Origin: Fidelibacterota bacterium
GTDB lineage: Bacteria > Fidelibacterota > Marinisomatia > SCGC-AAA003-L08 > D37C17
Direction of reading: 5' to 3'
NCBI GenBank assembly: GCA_002707765.1
Contig: PANV01000026.1
Span: 17,184 to 27,913, forward strand
Length of the DNA: 10,730 nucleotides
Both the position numbers and the translations under genes were made by a program. The notes below the pieces were generated by a model. That model was not told the DNA's origin. It was given only the letters and a program-made list of their open reading frames with translations, and ran no database searches. Positions 1-6,689 of the stretch are shown here, piece after piece (positions within the stretch are counted from its first letter, which is position 1; each line of letters opens with the position of its first letter).

Positions 1-309
1 GGATTATCAGCGCCTGATCAAACTTATTGGTCAGTTGACTTTGTTCCTGAAATTAATACAGCTAGATTTGGTACATACGGAAGAGGTATTTGGGACTTTG
101 TTTTAGATGAAAATTATAATTTAATTATTGGAGATGTTAATCAGGATAATAATATTAACATTCAAGATATAATCATAATGATAGGATTTATTTTAATAAA
201 TGATTATCCAAATGAGCTTGAACTTTTAGCATCTGATATTAATCAAGATAATAGTATAAATGTTCTAGATATTGTCATGGTAGTTGATTTAATTTTTGGA
301 GGCAATTAA
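1..309 (+). CDS. C-terminal end of an exported beta-propeller protein with a dockerin-like tail (partial)
   Basis: Frame 1 is open from the first base to the TAA at 307-309, giving 102 residues of a gene that starts outside the window. Residues 20-34 (TARFGTYGRGIWDFV) look like the closing strand of a BNR/sortilin-type beta-propeller, where 'TYGRGIW' endings are common. Residues 44-102 form a dockerin type I-like module with two calcium-binding loops. Loop 1 has D45, N47, D49, N53 and D56; loop 2 has D79, N81, D83, N87 and D90, 34 residues later. Each is followed by a hydrophobic helix. Known dockerins bind cohesin domains and anchor or assemble extracellular proteins. The usual Gly at loop position 6 is Asn in both copies. 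The protein is probably cell-surface or secreted, but its enzymatic role cannot be judged because the N-terminal part is missing. The stop lies 9 bases before aspS and in the same frame. The dockerin call is strong; the propeller call is moderate. Confidence 0.85.
   Translation, partial: GLSAPDQTYWSVDFVPEINTARFGTYGRGIWDFVLDENYNLIIGDVNQDNNINIQDIIIMIGFILINDYPNELELLASDINQDNSINVLDIVMVVDLIFGGN
133..270 (+). repeat. Two dockerin calcium-loop repeats within the coding sequence
   Basis: Two related 36-base segments, 133-168 and 235-270, start 102 bases apart and encode the two loops of the form DxNxDxxxNxxD. They share the protein pattern D-[VI]-N-Q-D-N-[NS]-I-N and much of the DNA sequence. This is the internal duplication typical of dockerin modules, not a mobile or regulatory repeat. 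Confidence 0.8.
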
Positions 310-318
310 TTTAAAAAA

Positions 319-2079
319 ATGATTAAAAGAACACATACATGCGGAGATCTTAATAAATCCAATATTGGCGAACAGATTTCTTTAAACGGCTGGATTTCAA
401 AAAGAAGAGATTTGGGTGGATTAATTTTTTTTGATTTACGGGATAGATATGGAATAACTCAAATTGTATTTGATGACAAACAATATTCTGATTCTTTTAA
501 GATAGCTAAAAAATTAGGTTTTGAAGACGTTATAGGAATTACAGGAATTGTTATTAGTCGTCCGGATGAGGCAATTAATAACAATATGGCAACTGGAGAA
601 ATTGATGTTGTTGTTGAAAAAATTATTGTTTATAATGAATCTGAACCACCTCCTTTTGATATTAATGATAGAAGTTCTGCTTCAGAAGAAAATAGATTGA
701 AATTTAGATATCTAGAACTTAGAACCAAAGAACTTCAGTATTATATGAAAATTAGACATGATACAACTTTGGCAGTTAGAAAGTTTTTATCAAATTTTAA
801 TTTCATAGAAATTGAAACTCCAGTTCTTATGAAGTCAACTCCTGAAGGGGCAAGAGATTTTCTAGTTCCTAGCAGAATTCATAAAGGTAAATTTTATGCA
901 CTCCCTCAATCGCCTCAAACTTATAAGCAACTTTTAATGGTTTCAGGATATGACAAATATTTTCAAATTGTCAAATGTTTTAGAGATGAAGATTTTCGTG
1001 CAGACAGGCAGCCTGAGTTCACACAAATTGATATTGAAATGTCATTTGTTACTCAAGATGATATAATTAATTTAGGAACTCTCTTAGTTAAATCATTATG
1101 GAAAAACATTCTTAATATAGAATTAACAGATAAATTCCCTGCATTAACTTACCAAGAAAGTATGGAAAAATATGGAAGTGACAAACCTGATACCAGATTT
1201 GATATGTGTTTAATTGAATTATCTGATTATATAAAATCATCTGACTTTGATACGTTTAAAAAAATTCTTGATAATAATGGTAGAGTCAAGGCAATAAAGT
1301 CACCAAATGCTTCCAAGTATTCACGAAGAGTAATTGATGATTTGACAGATTGGATTAAAACATATCACCAGGCTAAAGGTCTCGCATGGATTAAATGTAT
1401 TGATGGGAAGCTTGAAGGTGGTATTAGTAAATTTTTTAGTGATGATTTAAAAAATACAATGATTAAGAATTTATCAATTAAAGATGATGAAATATTATTT
1501 ATTATTGGTGATAAAAAAAATATCACTCTAAATGCATTAGGAGCTTTAAGGTTAGAAATTGCAAAAAGAGAGAATTTAATTGATAAAAATAAATGGTCTC
1601 CTTTATGGATCATTGATTTTCCATTAGTTGAGTGGAATGAAGATAATCAAAGGTGGGACGCACTACATCATCCCTTTACATCACCCAATTTAGATGATAT
1701 GCATTTATTAGATGATAATCCAGCTAGTGTTCGTTCATATGGTTATGACATCGTTATGAATGGTTATGAACTGGGAGGTGGTTCTATTAGAATACATGAT
1801 GCAAAACTCCAGTCAAAAATTTTCGATTTACTTGGAGTTGAAAAGCAGGAAGCTGAAGAGAAATTTGGCTTTCTAATGAATGCTTTCAAATATGGTGCAC
1901 CTCCACATGGAGGTATGGCTTTTGGTTTAGACAGGATTATAATGTTACTAACAGGTTCTAATCAAATTAGAGATGTTATAGCATTTCCTAAAACAACATC
2001 GGCAATGTCATTGATGGATAATTCACCATCAAATGTTGATAATGAACAATTAGATGAATTAGGACTTAAGATAAAGTAG
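319..2079 (+). CDS. aspS: Aspartate--tRNA ligase (AspRS), bacterial type
   Basis: This class II aminoacyl-tRNA synthetase charges tRNA-Asp with aspartate in the cytoplasm. At 586 residues it has the normal bacterial length. Residues 1-105 are the OB-fold anticodon-binding domain. The catalytic core starts near residue 140, with motif 1 around 150-172 (ETPVLMKSTPEGARDF). The aspartate-binding 'QSPQ' is at 197-200, and motif 2 is at 221-238 (FRDEDFRADRQPEFTQID). A bacterial GAD insertion spans roughly 290-420. The GGGSIRIHD segment is at 486-494, and motif 3 with GLDR is at 536-539. Residue 32, in 'RRDLGG', is Leu. Work on Pseudomonas AspRS associates Leu here with specificity for tRNA-Asp and His with non-discriminating enzymes, so this one may be discriminating (inference). 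The ATG at 319 gives the family-typical 'MIKRTHTCGDL' start. A GGAGG at 298-302 is 16 bases from the ATG, too far for a normal ribosome binding site. It opens the tight gene block. Confidence 0.98.
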   Translation: MIKRTHTCGDLNKSNIGEQISLNGWISKRRDLGGLIFFDLRDRYGITQIVFDDKQYSDSFKIAKKLGFEDVIGITGIVISRPDEAINNNMATGEIDVVVEKIIVYNESEPPPFDINDRSSASEENRLKFRYLELRTKELQYYMKIRHDTTLAVRKFLSNFNFIEIETPVLMKSTPEGARDFLVPSRIHKGKFYALPQSPQTYKQLLMVSGYDKYFQIVKCFRDEDFRADRQPEFTQIDIEMSFVTQDDIINLGTLLVKSLWKNILNIELTDKFPALTYQESMEKYGSDKPDTRFDMCLIELSDYIKSSDFDTFKKILDNNGRVKAIKSPNASKYSRRVIDDLTDWIKTYHQAKGLAWIKCIDGKLEGGISKFFSDDLKNTMIKNLSIKDDEILFIIGDKKNITLNALGALRLEIAKRENLIDKNKWSPLWIIDFPLVEWNEDNQRWDALHHPFTSPNLDDMHLLDDNPASVRSYGYDIVMNGYELGGGSIRIHDAKLQSKIFDLLGVEKQEAEEKFGFLMNAFKYGAPPHGGMAFGLDRIIMLLTGSNQIRDVIAFPKTTSAMSLMDNSPSNVDNEQLDELGLKIK

Positions 2080-2080
2080 T

Positions 2081-2539
2081 TTGAAAAAAGTTATTAAAAT
2101 AAAAGATATTGATCCAATCTATTTTGCCGGTGCTTCAGATAAAAATATTAAGCTCATAGAAAGCAATTTTGAGTCTAAAATAGTGCTCAGAGGAAATGAG
2201 TTAGTTGTAGATGGTTCCAAGAAAGATATAAAATTACTCCAAAATCTTGTAAATGAAATTGTTAATACGATAACGAGGAAAGATAGTATTTCTACATCTG
2301 ATATTCAAATTTTAATTCAATCTCAGATAAATGACAAGATTGATCAAGACATAGATAAAGAAGATATTTTGTTGGAAGATAAAATAGTTCTTTATACTCA
2401 TAAAAGTCCTGTTTATGCAAAAACAAAAGGTCAAAAAAATATTTGGAGGCAGTTAATGAAAATGATATTGTTTTTGCGGTTGGGCCTGCTGGAACAGGGA
2501 AAACCTATCAAGCTGTTGCATGTGCTGTTTCAGCACTGA
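2081..2539 (+). CDS. phoH: PhoH-like (YbeZ-type) ATPase, N-terminal part; gene spans 2081-3036 across a frameshift
   Basis: This is the first half of one PhoH-family gene. The frame opens one base after the aspS stop with a TTG codon at 2081, and stop codons upstream allow no earlier start. Residues 1-117 match the N-terminal region of PhoH-like proteins: a short alpha/beta RNA-binding-like domain ('FAGASDKNIKLIE', then 'LRGNELVVDG'), then a linker ending in 'VYAKTKGQK', which in the family directly precedes the ATPase domain. After the seven-A run at 2433-2439 this frame stops resembling the family and ends at a TGA (2537-2539) after 32 unrelated codons. Shifting by -1 in the run joins it to the ATPase half and gives 318 residues, normal for the family. 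Read as it stands, the 152-residue product would have no ATPase domain. The gene may be broken, rescued by slippage, or affected by a one-base sequencing error. Family members are ATPases linked to RNA metabolism and often sit beside ybeY, which is absent here. Confidence 0.85.
   Translation: MKKVIKIKDIDPIYFAGASDKNIKLIESNFESKIVLRGNELVVDGSKKDIKLLQNLVNEIVNTITRKDSISTSDIQILIQSQINDKIDQDIDKEDILLEDKIVLYTHKSPVYAKTKGQKNIWRQLMKMILFLRLGLLEQGKPIKLLHVLFQH
2433..2440 (+). other. Frameshift site in phoH: seven-A run, A_AAA_AAT heptamer
   Basis: Seven A residues (2433-2439) are followed by T2440. In the incoming frame the codons are CAA AAA AAT. A -1 tandem slip on A_AAA_AAT moves reading to TAT TTG GAG and enters the ATPase frame at exactly the position homology demands. 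One extra A in the DNA or the transcript would do the same and give Gln-Lys-Lys-Tyr. I see no strong stimulatory hairpin 5-9 bases downstream; the nearest small stem (2485-2488 with 2495-2498) is about 45 bases away. An AAAAGG at 2425-2430 is a weak, very close upstream Shine-Dalgarno-like element. The zero-frame stop is almost 100 bases further on. These points favour an assembly error or transcriptional slippage over a classical programmed frameshift. Confidence 0.8.
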
Positions 2540-3036
2540 AAAATAACGAGATTGATAAAATTGTCATAACAAGGCCTGTGGTTGAGGCAGGAGAACACTT
2601 AGGCTTTCTGCCAGGAGATTTAAAAGAAAAAGTTGATCCATATTTAACACCATTATATGATGCTTTAGATAATATGTTACCAAATGATAAGTTGAGAAAG
2701 TATATGGAAAATAAACAAATTGAAATTGCTCCTTTAGCTTATATGAGAGGTAGAACTCTGCATAATTCATTCATTATTTTAGATGAAGCTCAAAATTCAA
2801 CACATATGCAAATGAAAATGTTTTTAACAAGAATTGGAGTAACTTCGAAATCTATAATTACGGGTGATGTAACACAAATAGACTTAGATAAAGGAGCTAA
2901 GTCTGGGTTAATACATGCAATTTCAATTTTAAAAGATATAAAAGGAATAAAGTTTGTATATTTCGATGAAAATGATGTAGTTAGACACAGATTAGTTAGA
3001 GAAATTATTAAAGCATATTCAAAAGAAAGTAGTTAA
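2440..3036 (+). CDS. phoH: PhoH-like (YbeZ-type) ATPase, C-terminal nucleotide-binding part
   Basis: This is the second half of the gene that starts at 2081, in the -1 frame. It has the complete PhoH ATPase core. Walker A GPAGTGKT is encoded at 2482-2505 (residues 135-142 of the joined protein). The family signature 'RPVVEAGEHLGFLPGDLKEK' follows, then 'PYLTPLYDAL'. The Walker B 'IILDEAQN' is at joined residues 232-239, 'IITGDVTQIDL' comes after it, and the usual ending is 'DVVRHRLVREIIKAY'. No credible independent start exists. The first possible codon is TTG at 2443, which would cut into the conserved 'KYLEAVNENDIVF' region, and there is no in-frame ATG before the Walker A motif. The half therefore needs the frameshift to be translated. 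All ATPase residues are intact, so the lesion looks recent, artefactual or tolerated. The stop is 2 bases before the thiolase ATG. Confidence 0.9.
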   Translation, partial: YLEAVNENDIVFAVGPAGTGKTYQAVACAVSALKNNEIDKIVITRPVVEAGEHLGFLPGDLKEKVDPYLTPLYDALDNMLPNDKLRKYMENKQIEIAPLAYMRGRTLHNSFIILDEAQNSTHMQMKMFLTRIGVTSKSIITGDVTQIDLDKGAKSGLIHAISILKDIKGIKFVYFDENDVVRHRLVREIIKAYSKESS

Positions 3037-3038
3037 TT

Positions 3039-4211
3039 ATGAATGAAGAAACATTTATATATAGTATTGCAAGAACACCGATAGGTTCTTTTAATGGTTC
3101 GCTTAAATCCATTACAGCCCCAAGGTTAGGAGCAGTTGTTATAAAGTCTATTTTAGAAAAATCAAATATTAGTAATGATGATGTAGATGAAGTGATAATG
3201 GGTAATGTTTTATCTACAGGAATAGGTCAGGCACCAGCAAGACAAGCATCTATTTATGCGGGTTTATCTTATTCAACTAACTGTATGACAGTAAATAAGG
3301 TTTGTGGTTCTGGCCTTAAATCAATAATGCTAGCAGATCAGTCTATCAGGTTAGGAGATTCTAAAGTTATTATTGCAGGAGGAATGGAAAATATGAGCCA
3401 AGCTCCTCACTATTTATTAAATTCTAGATCAGGAGTAACATATGGAGATGCAAAGTTTAAGGATAGTATAATCAATGATGGGTTGTATGATCCATATAAT
3501 GAAATTCTAATGGGCGAATGTGCAGAAATTTTAAATGATGAAGAAAAAATAACTAGAGAAGTTCAAGATAATTTTGCAATTAATTCATACAAACGTTCAA
3601 ATTTAGCTATTAAGAATGGTTTTTTTAAAAATGAGATTGCGCCTGTTGAAGTTAAATCTAAAAAAGGGTCCACTTTAGTTGAAATCGATGAAGAGCCTCT
3701 CAAGTTTAATGAAAAAAAGATTCTAGGCTTAAAACCTGTTTTTAAAAAAAATGGTTCAATTACCGCAGCCAATGCTAGTTCAATTAATGATGGTGCAGCG
3801 GCGATACTTCTTGGTTCCAAAAATATTGATACTTCCTTAAATCCAATAGCAAAAATTATTGCTCATACTTCATTTGCAATGGAACCTGTGTACTTTACAA
3901 AAGCACCTATTTTTGCAATACAAAAATTAATTAAAAAGTCAGGTGTTATGATTGAAGATATTGATTTATTTGAAATTAATGAAGCATTTTCATGTGTAAC
4001 TTTAGCAGCAATAAAAGAATTAAAAATTGATGAGGACAAAGTAAATATTCATGGTGGGGCTGTTTCATTAGGGCATCCAATAGGCGCCTCGGGAGCAAGA
4101 GTATTAGTTACTTTGTTAAATGCATTGCAATTAAATGAAAAACGATATGGAATAGCATGCTTATGTATTGGTGGTGGTGAAGCTTCAGCAATGCTTGTAG
4201 AAATGATTTAA
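3039..4211 (+). CDS. atoB: Acetyl-CoA C-acetyltransferase (thiolase II)
   Basis: This thiolase condenses two acetyl-CoA to acetoacetyl-CoA, or splits acetoacetyl-CoA, in the cytoplasm. The 390-residue length is normal. The acyl-accepting Cys89 lies in 'VNKVCGSGLKS'. 'NEAF' is at 314-317, catalytic His346 is in 'GHPIGASGAR', and the second catalytic cysteine is Cys376 in 'CIGGG'. 'AGGMENMSQAPH' (113-124) and 'MGECAE' (158-163) fit the biosynthetic/acetoacetyl-CoA class better than long-chain FadA. The segment 'FAMEPVYFTKAPI' (279-291) resembles the loop of mitochondrial ACAT1, which also cleaves 2-methylacetoacetyl-CoA; this comparison is from memory. The next two genes encode the following enzymes of a C4 cycle. 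ATG 3039 is two bases after the phoH stop and shares its 'ttATGAATGAA' context with the next gene. There is no clear Shine-Dalgarno. The family call is firm; substrate preference is inference. Confidence 0.96.
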   Translation: MNEETFIYSIARTPIGSFNGSLKSITAPRLGAVVIKSILEKSNISNDDVDEVIMGNVLSTGIGQAPARQASIYAGLSYSTNCMTVNKVCGSGLKSIMLADQSIRLGDSKVIIAGGMENMSQAPHYLLNSRSGVTYGDAKFKDSIINDGLYDPYNEILMGECAEILNDEEKITREVQDNFAINSYKRSNLAIKNGFFKNEIAPVEVKSKKGSTLVEIDEEPLKFNEKKILGLKPVFKKNGSITAANASSINDGAAAILLGSKNIDTSLNPIAKIIAHTSFAMEPVYFTKAPIFAIQKLIKKSGVMIEDIDLFEINEAFSCVTLAAIKELKIDEDKVNIHGGAVSLGHPIGASGARVLVTLLNALQLNEKRYGIACLCIGGGEASAMLVEMI

Positions 4212-4215
4212 AATT

Positions 4216-5070
4216 ATGAATGAAAATTTAATTAGTGTAATTGGTTCTGGTACTATGGGCAACGGTATTGCGCATGTTTTTGCCACATGTCCAAATGTTG
4301 AAAAGGTTATCTTAGTTGACCTAAGCGTTCAAATTTTAAAAAATGCAAAAGAAATAATTAAAAAAAACTTAGATCGTCAGGTTAAAAAAGAAATAATTAG
4401 CCAAGTTAAATCAGAAGAATCACTTGCTAAAATTGTTTTTACTACAGACGTTGAAGAGGTTAAAGAATCAGGATTAGTAATAGAAGCAGTCAAAGAAGAC
4501 GAAATGATAAAAAAAAATATTTTTAAGAAACTTGATTCTATCGTTTCCAAAGATACAATTATGGCAACTAATACTTCATCCATATCAATAGATAAAATTG
4601 CTATAAATTTAAAAAAATCTCAAAATGTTATAGGAATGCATTTCATGAACCCAGTACCTGTAATGAAATTGGTAGAAATAATTAAAGGTAGCCAAACAAA
4701 CAATTTAATTGTTGAAAAGACGTTAGATTATGTAAGTTCTTTAAACAAAATTGCAGTTGAATGTAATGATTCTCCTGGATTTGTTTCTAATAGAATTTTA
4801 ATGCCCATGATAAATGAGGCAGCATTTACACTTATGGAAGGAGTAGCATCTGCAGAATCTATTGACCAGATAATGAAATTAGGGATGGGTCATCCAATGG
4901 GACCTCTAAAATTAGCGGATTTAATTGGGATAGATGTTTGTGTTTCAATTATGAATGTTTTATTTGATGGATTTAAACAAGAAAAATATAGAGTTTGTCC
5001 GCTCCTTGATAAAATGATGAAAGAAAATAAATTAGGTATAAAAACAAAGAAAGGATTTTATAAATATTAG
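4216..5070 (+). CDS. hbd: 3-hydroxybutyryl-CoA dehydrogenase
   Basis: This enzyme interconverts acetoacetyl-CoA and (S)-3-hydroxybutyryl-CoA, following the thiolase. At 284 residues it is the single-function form without a fused hydratase. The N-terminal Rossmann fold has GxGxxG at residues 10-15 (GSGTMG). Asp35 at the end of the second strand favours NAD(H) over NADP(H). The catalytic set is present by analogy with clostridial Hbd: Ser121 in 'ATNTSS', His142 in 'GMHFMNPVPVMKLVE', Glu154 and Asn192 in 'DSPGFVSNRIL'. The C-terminal dimerisation domain has 'GMGHPMGPLKLADLIGID' (213-230) and ends in the usual 'KKGFYKY'. It starts 4 bases after the thiolase stop and ends 1 base before the acyl-CoA dehydrogenase ATG. 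No enoyl-CoA hydratase gene lies beside it. It could serve butyryl-CoA formation or breakdown; the sequence does not give the direction. Confidence 0.96.
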   Translation: MNENLISVIGSGTMGNGIAHVFATCPNVEKVILVDLSVQILKNAKEIIKKNLDRQVKKEIISQVKSEESLAKIVFTTDVEEVKESGLVIEAVKEDEMIKKNIFKKLDSIVSKDTIMATNTSSISIDKIAINLKKSQNVIGMHFMNPVPVMKLVEIIKGSQTNNLIVEKTLDYVSSLNKIAVECNDSPGFVSNRILMPMINEAAFTLMEGVASAESIDQIMKLGMGHPMGPLKLADLIGIDVCVSIMNVLFDGFKQEKYRVCPLLDKMMKENKLGIKTKKGFYKY

Positions 5071-5071
5071 A

Positions 5072-6211
5072 ATGAATTTTGAATTAACAGAAGAACAAAA
5101 ATTAGTACAAAAAACTGCTCGAGATTTTTCGAGAACCGAGCTTTTACCTGGTGCAGTTGATAGAGATGTAAAAAAAATATGGCCAAAGGAACACATAAAA
5201 AAAATGGCTGAACTAGGATTTATGGGGATGATGACAAGCCCCAAATTTAATGGAGGTGGTATGGATACCATCTCTTACACGCTTGCAATGGAGGAAATTG
5301 CTAGATCTGATGCCTCTGCATCAGTTATAATGTCTGTTAATAATTCTTTGGTATGTTATTTGCTTGAAAAATATGGCTCAGATTTTATTAAAGATTCTTT
5401 TTTATCTCAATTGGCTTCAGGTCAAAAATTAGGTGCATTTTCATTATCTGAGCCTCAATCAGGTTCTGATGCATCTAATATGAATACTGTAGCAATTAAG
5501 GATGGCTCAAATTATATTATAAATGGTACTAAGAATTGGGTTACTAATGGTAAATATTCTGATTATGTATTAGTTTTTGCTATTACAAAAAAGGGAGTTG
5601 GGCATAAAGGGATATCTTGTTTTTTAGTTGAAAAAAGTTTTGATGGTTTTGAGGTTGGGAAGCCAGAAGATAAATTAGGCATAAGATCATCTGATACAAC
5701 TGAGCTTTATTTTGATAATGTTTGTGTACCAAAAACACATCTTATAGGTAAAGAGGGCGAAGGTTTTAAAATTGCATTAAGTACTTTGGATGGGGGAAGA
5801 ATTGGAATAGCTGCTCAGGCATTAGGTATTGCTCAATCTGCATTAGATAATTCTATTTCTTATTCAAAAGAAAGACAGCAATTTGGTAAACCTATTGCCA
5901 TGAATCAAAGTATTCAAAATAAATTAGCTGATATGGCAATTGAAATTGAATCTGCGAGACTACTTACCAGAAAAGCTGCATGGCTAAAAGATTCAAAATT
6001 AGATTTTGGTTGCGCTGCATCAATGGCCAAAGTATACGCTTCTGAAGTGGCGATGCGTGCTTCTACAGAATGTGTACAGATTCATGGAGGATATGGATAC
6101 ATAAAAGAAACTGGAGTTGAAAGATTAATGCGAGATGCTAAGATTACACAAATTTATGAGGGAACTTCAGAAATACAGAGATTGGTAATAGCAAGATATT
6201 TACTTAAATAA
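5072..6211 (+). CDS. Short-chain acyl-CoA dehydrogenase (butyryl-CoA dehydrogenase-like)
   Basis: This FAD-dependent flavoenzyme oxidises acyl-CoA to 2-enoyl-CoA and usually passes electrons to ETF. The 379-residue length matches short-chain members. The N-terminal helical domain covers about 1-115. The FAD/acyl-CoA segment 'GAFSLSEPQSGSDA' is at 121-134, followed by the beta domain with 'NGTKNWVTNG' (151-160). 'LDGGRIGIAAQALGIAQ' (249-265) opens the C-terminal helical domain, which continues with 'KERQQFGKPI'. 'QIHGGYGY' is at 346-353. The catalytic base is Glu363 in 'IYEGTSEIQR', the position used by short- and medium-chain enzymes and not by isovaleryl-CoA dehydrogenase. It completes the thiolase-Hbd-dehydrogenase set. 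ETF genes and a crotonase are not in the window, so the electron partner and the hydratase must be elsewhere. Butyryl-CoA is the likely substrate from context, but a branched short-chain substrate is possible. Confidence 0.95.
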   Translation: MNFELTEEQKLVQKTARDFSRTELLPGAVDRDVKKIWPKEHIKKMAELGFMGMMTSPKFNGGGMDTISYTLAMEEIARSDASASVIMSVNNSLVCYLLEKYGSDFIKDSFLSQLASGQKLGAFSLSEPQSGSDASNMNTVAIKDGSNYIINGTKNWVTNGKYSDYVLVFAITKKGVGHKGISCFLVEKSFDGFEVGKPEDKLGIRSSDTTELYFDNVCVPKTHLIGKEGEGFKIALSTLDGGRIGIAAQALGIAQSALDNSISYSKERQQFGKPIAMNQSIQNKLADMAIEIESARLLTRKAAWLKDSKLDFGCAASMAKVYASEVAMRASTECVQIHGGYGYIKETGVERLMRDAKITQIYEGTSEIQRLVIARYLLK

Positions 6212-6212
6212 T

Positions 6213-6689
6213 ATGCATAGTCTAAAACCAGAGGAAAAAAGAATTTCTAGATATATATGTTTACAAACCATATATGCTTATGAGCTGTCTTCTTCAGAAA
6301 ATAAAAAAAATTATGATTCTATTTTTACAAAGCATTTTCATGCAGATTTAGAAAATTCCTATGGACAGCTATCAAAAGCACAGTTGGATTATTCTAAAAT
6401 GCTGTATATCGAATCAATTAAAAATAGAGATTTTATTGATAAGTTAATTCAGGAAAGACTTAAAAATTGGGACATTTCTAGATTAGCAATAATAGATCGA
6501 ATTATTTTAAGGATGTCAGCATCAGAAATGTTTTTTATTGATGAAGTCCCTCCGAAAGTTTCCATTGCTGAAGGTGTTGAAATCGCAAAAGTATTTAGTA
6601 CAAAGGATAGTAGTAGCTTTGTAAATGGTATTTTAGATGCAATTTACAATGAAGTATACATAAAAGATAATAAAGTAAGTAAAGTATAA
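6213..6689 (+). CDS. nusB: Transcription antitermination factor NusB
   Basis: NusB is an all-helical RNA-binding protein that, with NusE (ribosomal protein S10), binds boxA and supports antitermination, chiefly in rRNA operons. The 158-residue product has the two family landmarks. The N-terminal 'KRISRYICLQTIYAYELS' (9-26) corresponds to the usual 'R..AlQ.LY..E'. The C-terminal block 85-144 contains 'ISRLAIIDRIILRMSASEM', 'EVPPKVSIAEGVEIAKVFST' and 'SSFVNGILDAI', the most conserved NusB stretch. The short basic tail KDNKVSKV is variable. The ATG at 6213 is one base after the acyl-CoA dehydrogenase stop, and the gene's stop directly abuts the secA ATG, so translational coupling with secA is likely. 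No Shine-Dalgarno is visible. Confidence 0.93.
   Translation: MHSLKPEEKRISRYICLQTIYAYELSSSENKKNYDSIFTKHFHADLENSYGQLSKAQLDYSKMLYIESIKNRDFIDKLIQERLKNWDISRLAIIDRIILRMSASEMFFIDEVPPKVSIAEGVEIAKVFSTKDSSSFVNGILDAIYNEVYIKDNKVSKV

Noticed and set aside
298..302. GGAGG as the aspS ribosome binding site
   Set aside because: It encodes Gly-Gly near the end of the upstream protein and lies 16 bases from the aspS ATG, too far for efficient pairing-directed initiation.
307..318. Fusion of the dockerin protein with AspRS by stop read-through, since both are in frame 1
   Set aside because: A normal TAA separates them, aspS has a proper ATG start, and a cytoplasmic synthetase fused to an exported protein makes no sense. 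The shared frame is a one-in-three coincidence.
1365..1613. Minus-strand open frame of 82 codons inside aspS
   Set aside because: It lies entirely opposite a strongly conserved gene, its product has no recognisable domain, and it has no promoter or ribosome binding site. Similar minus-strand frames at 2564-2770, 3563-3820, 4377-4583, 5032-5271 and 8522-8797 are rejected for the same reason.
2485..2498. CCTG-CTGGAA-CAGG stem as a frameshift-stimulating hairpin
   Set aside because: Only four base pairs, about 45 bases downstream of the slippery run, and within the conserved Walker A coding sequence. The spacing is far outside the normal range for stimulating a -1 shift.
2443..3036. Independent gene starting at TTG 2443 for the PhoH ATPase half
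   Set aside because: The conserved sequence continues upstream of this codon into the other frame, there is no ribosome binding site before it, and starting here would truncate the family domain. The half belongs to the gene that starts at 2081.
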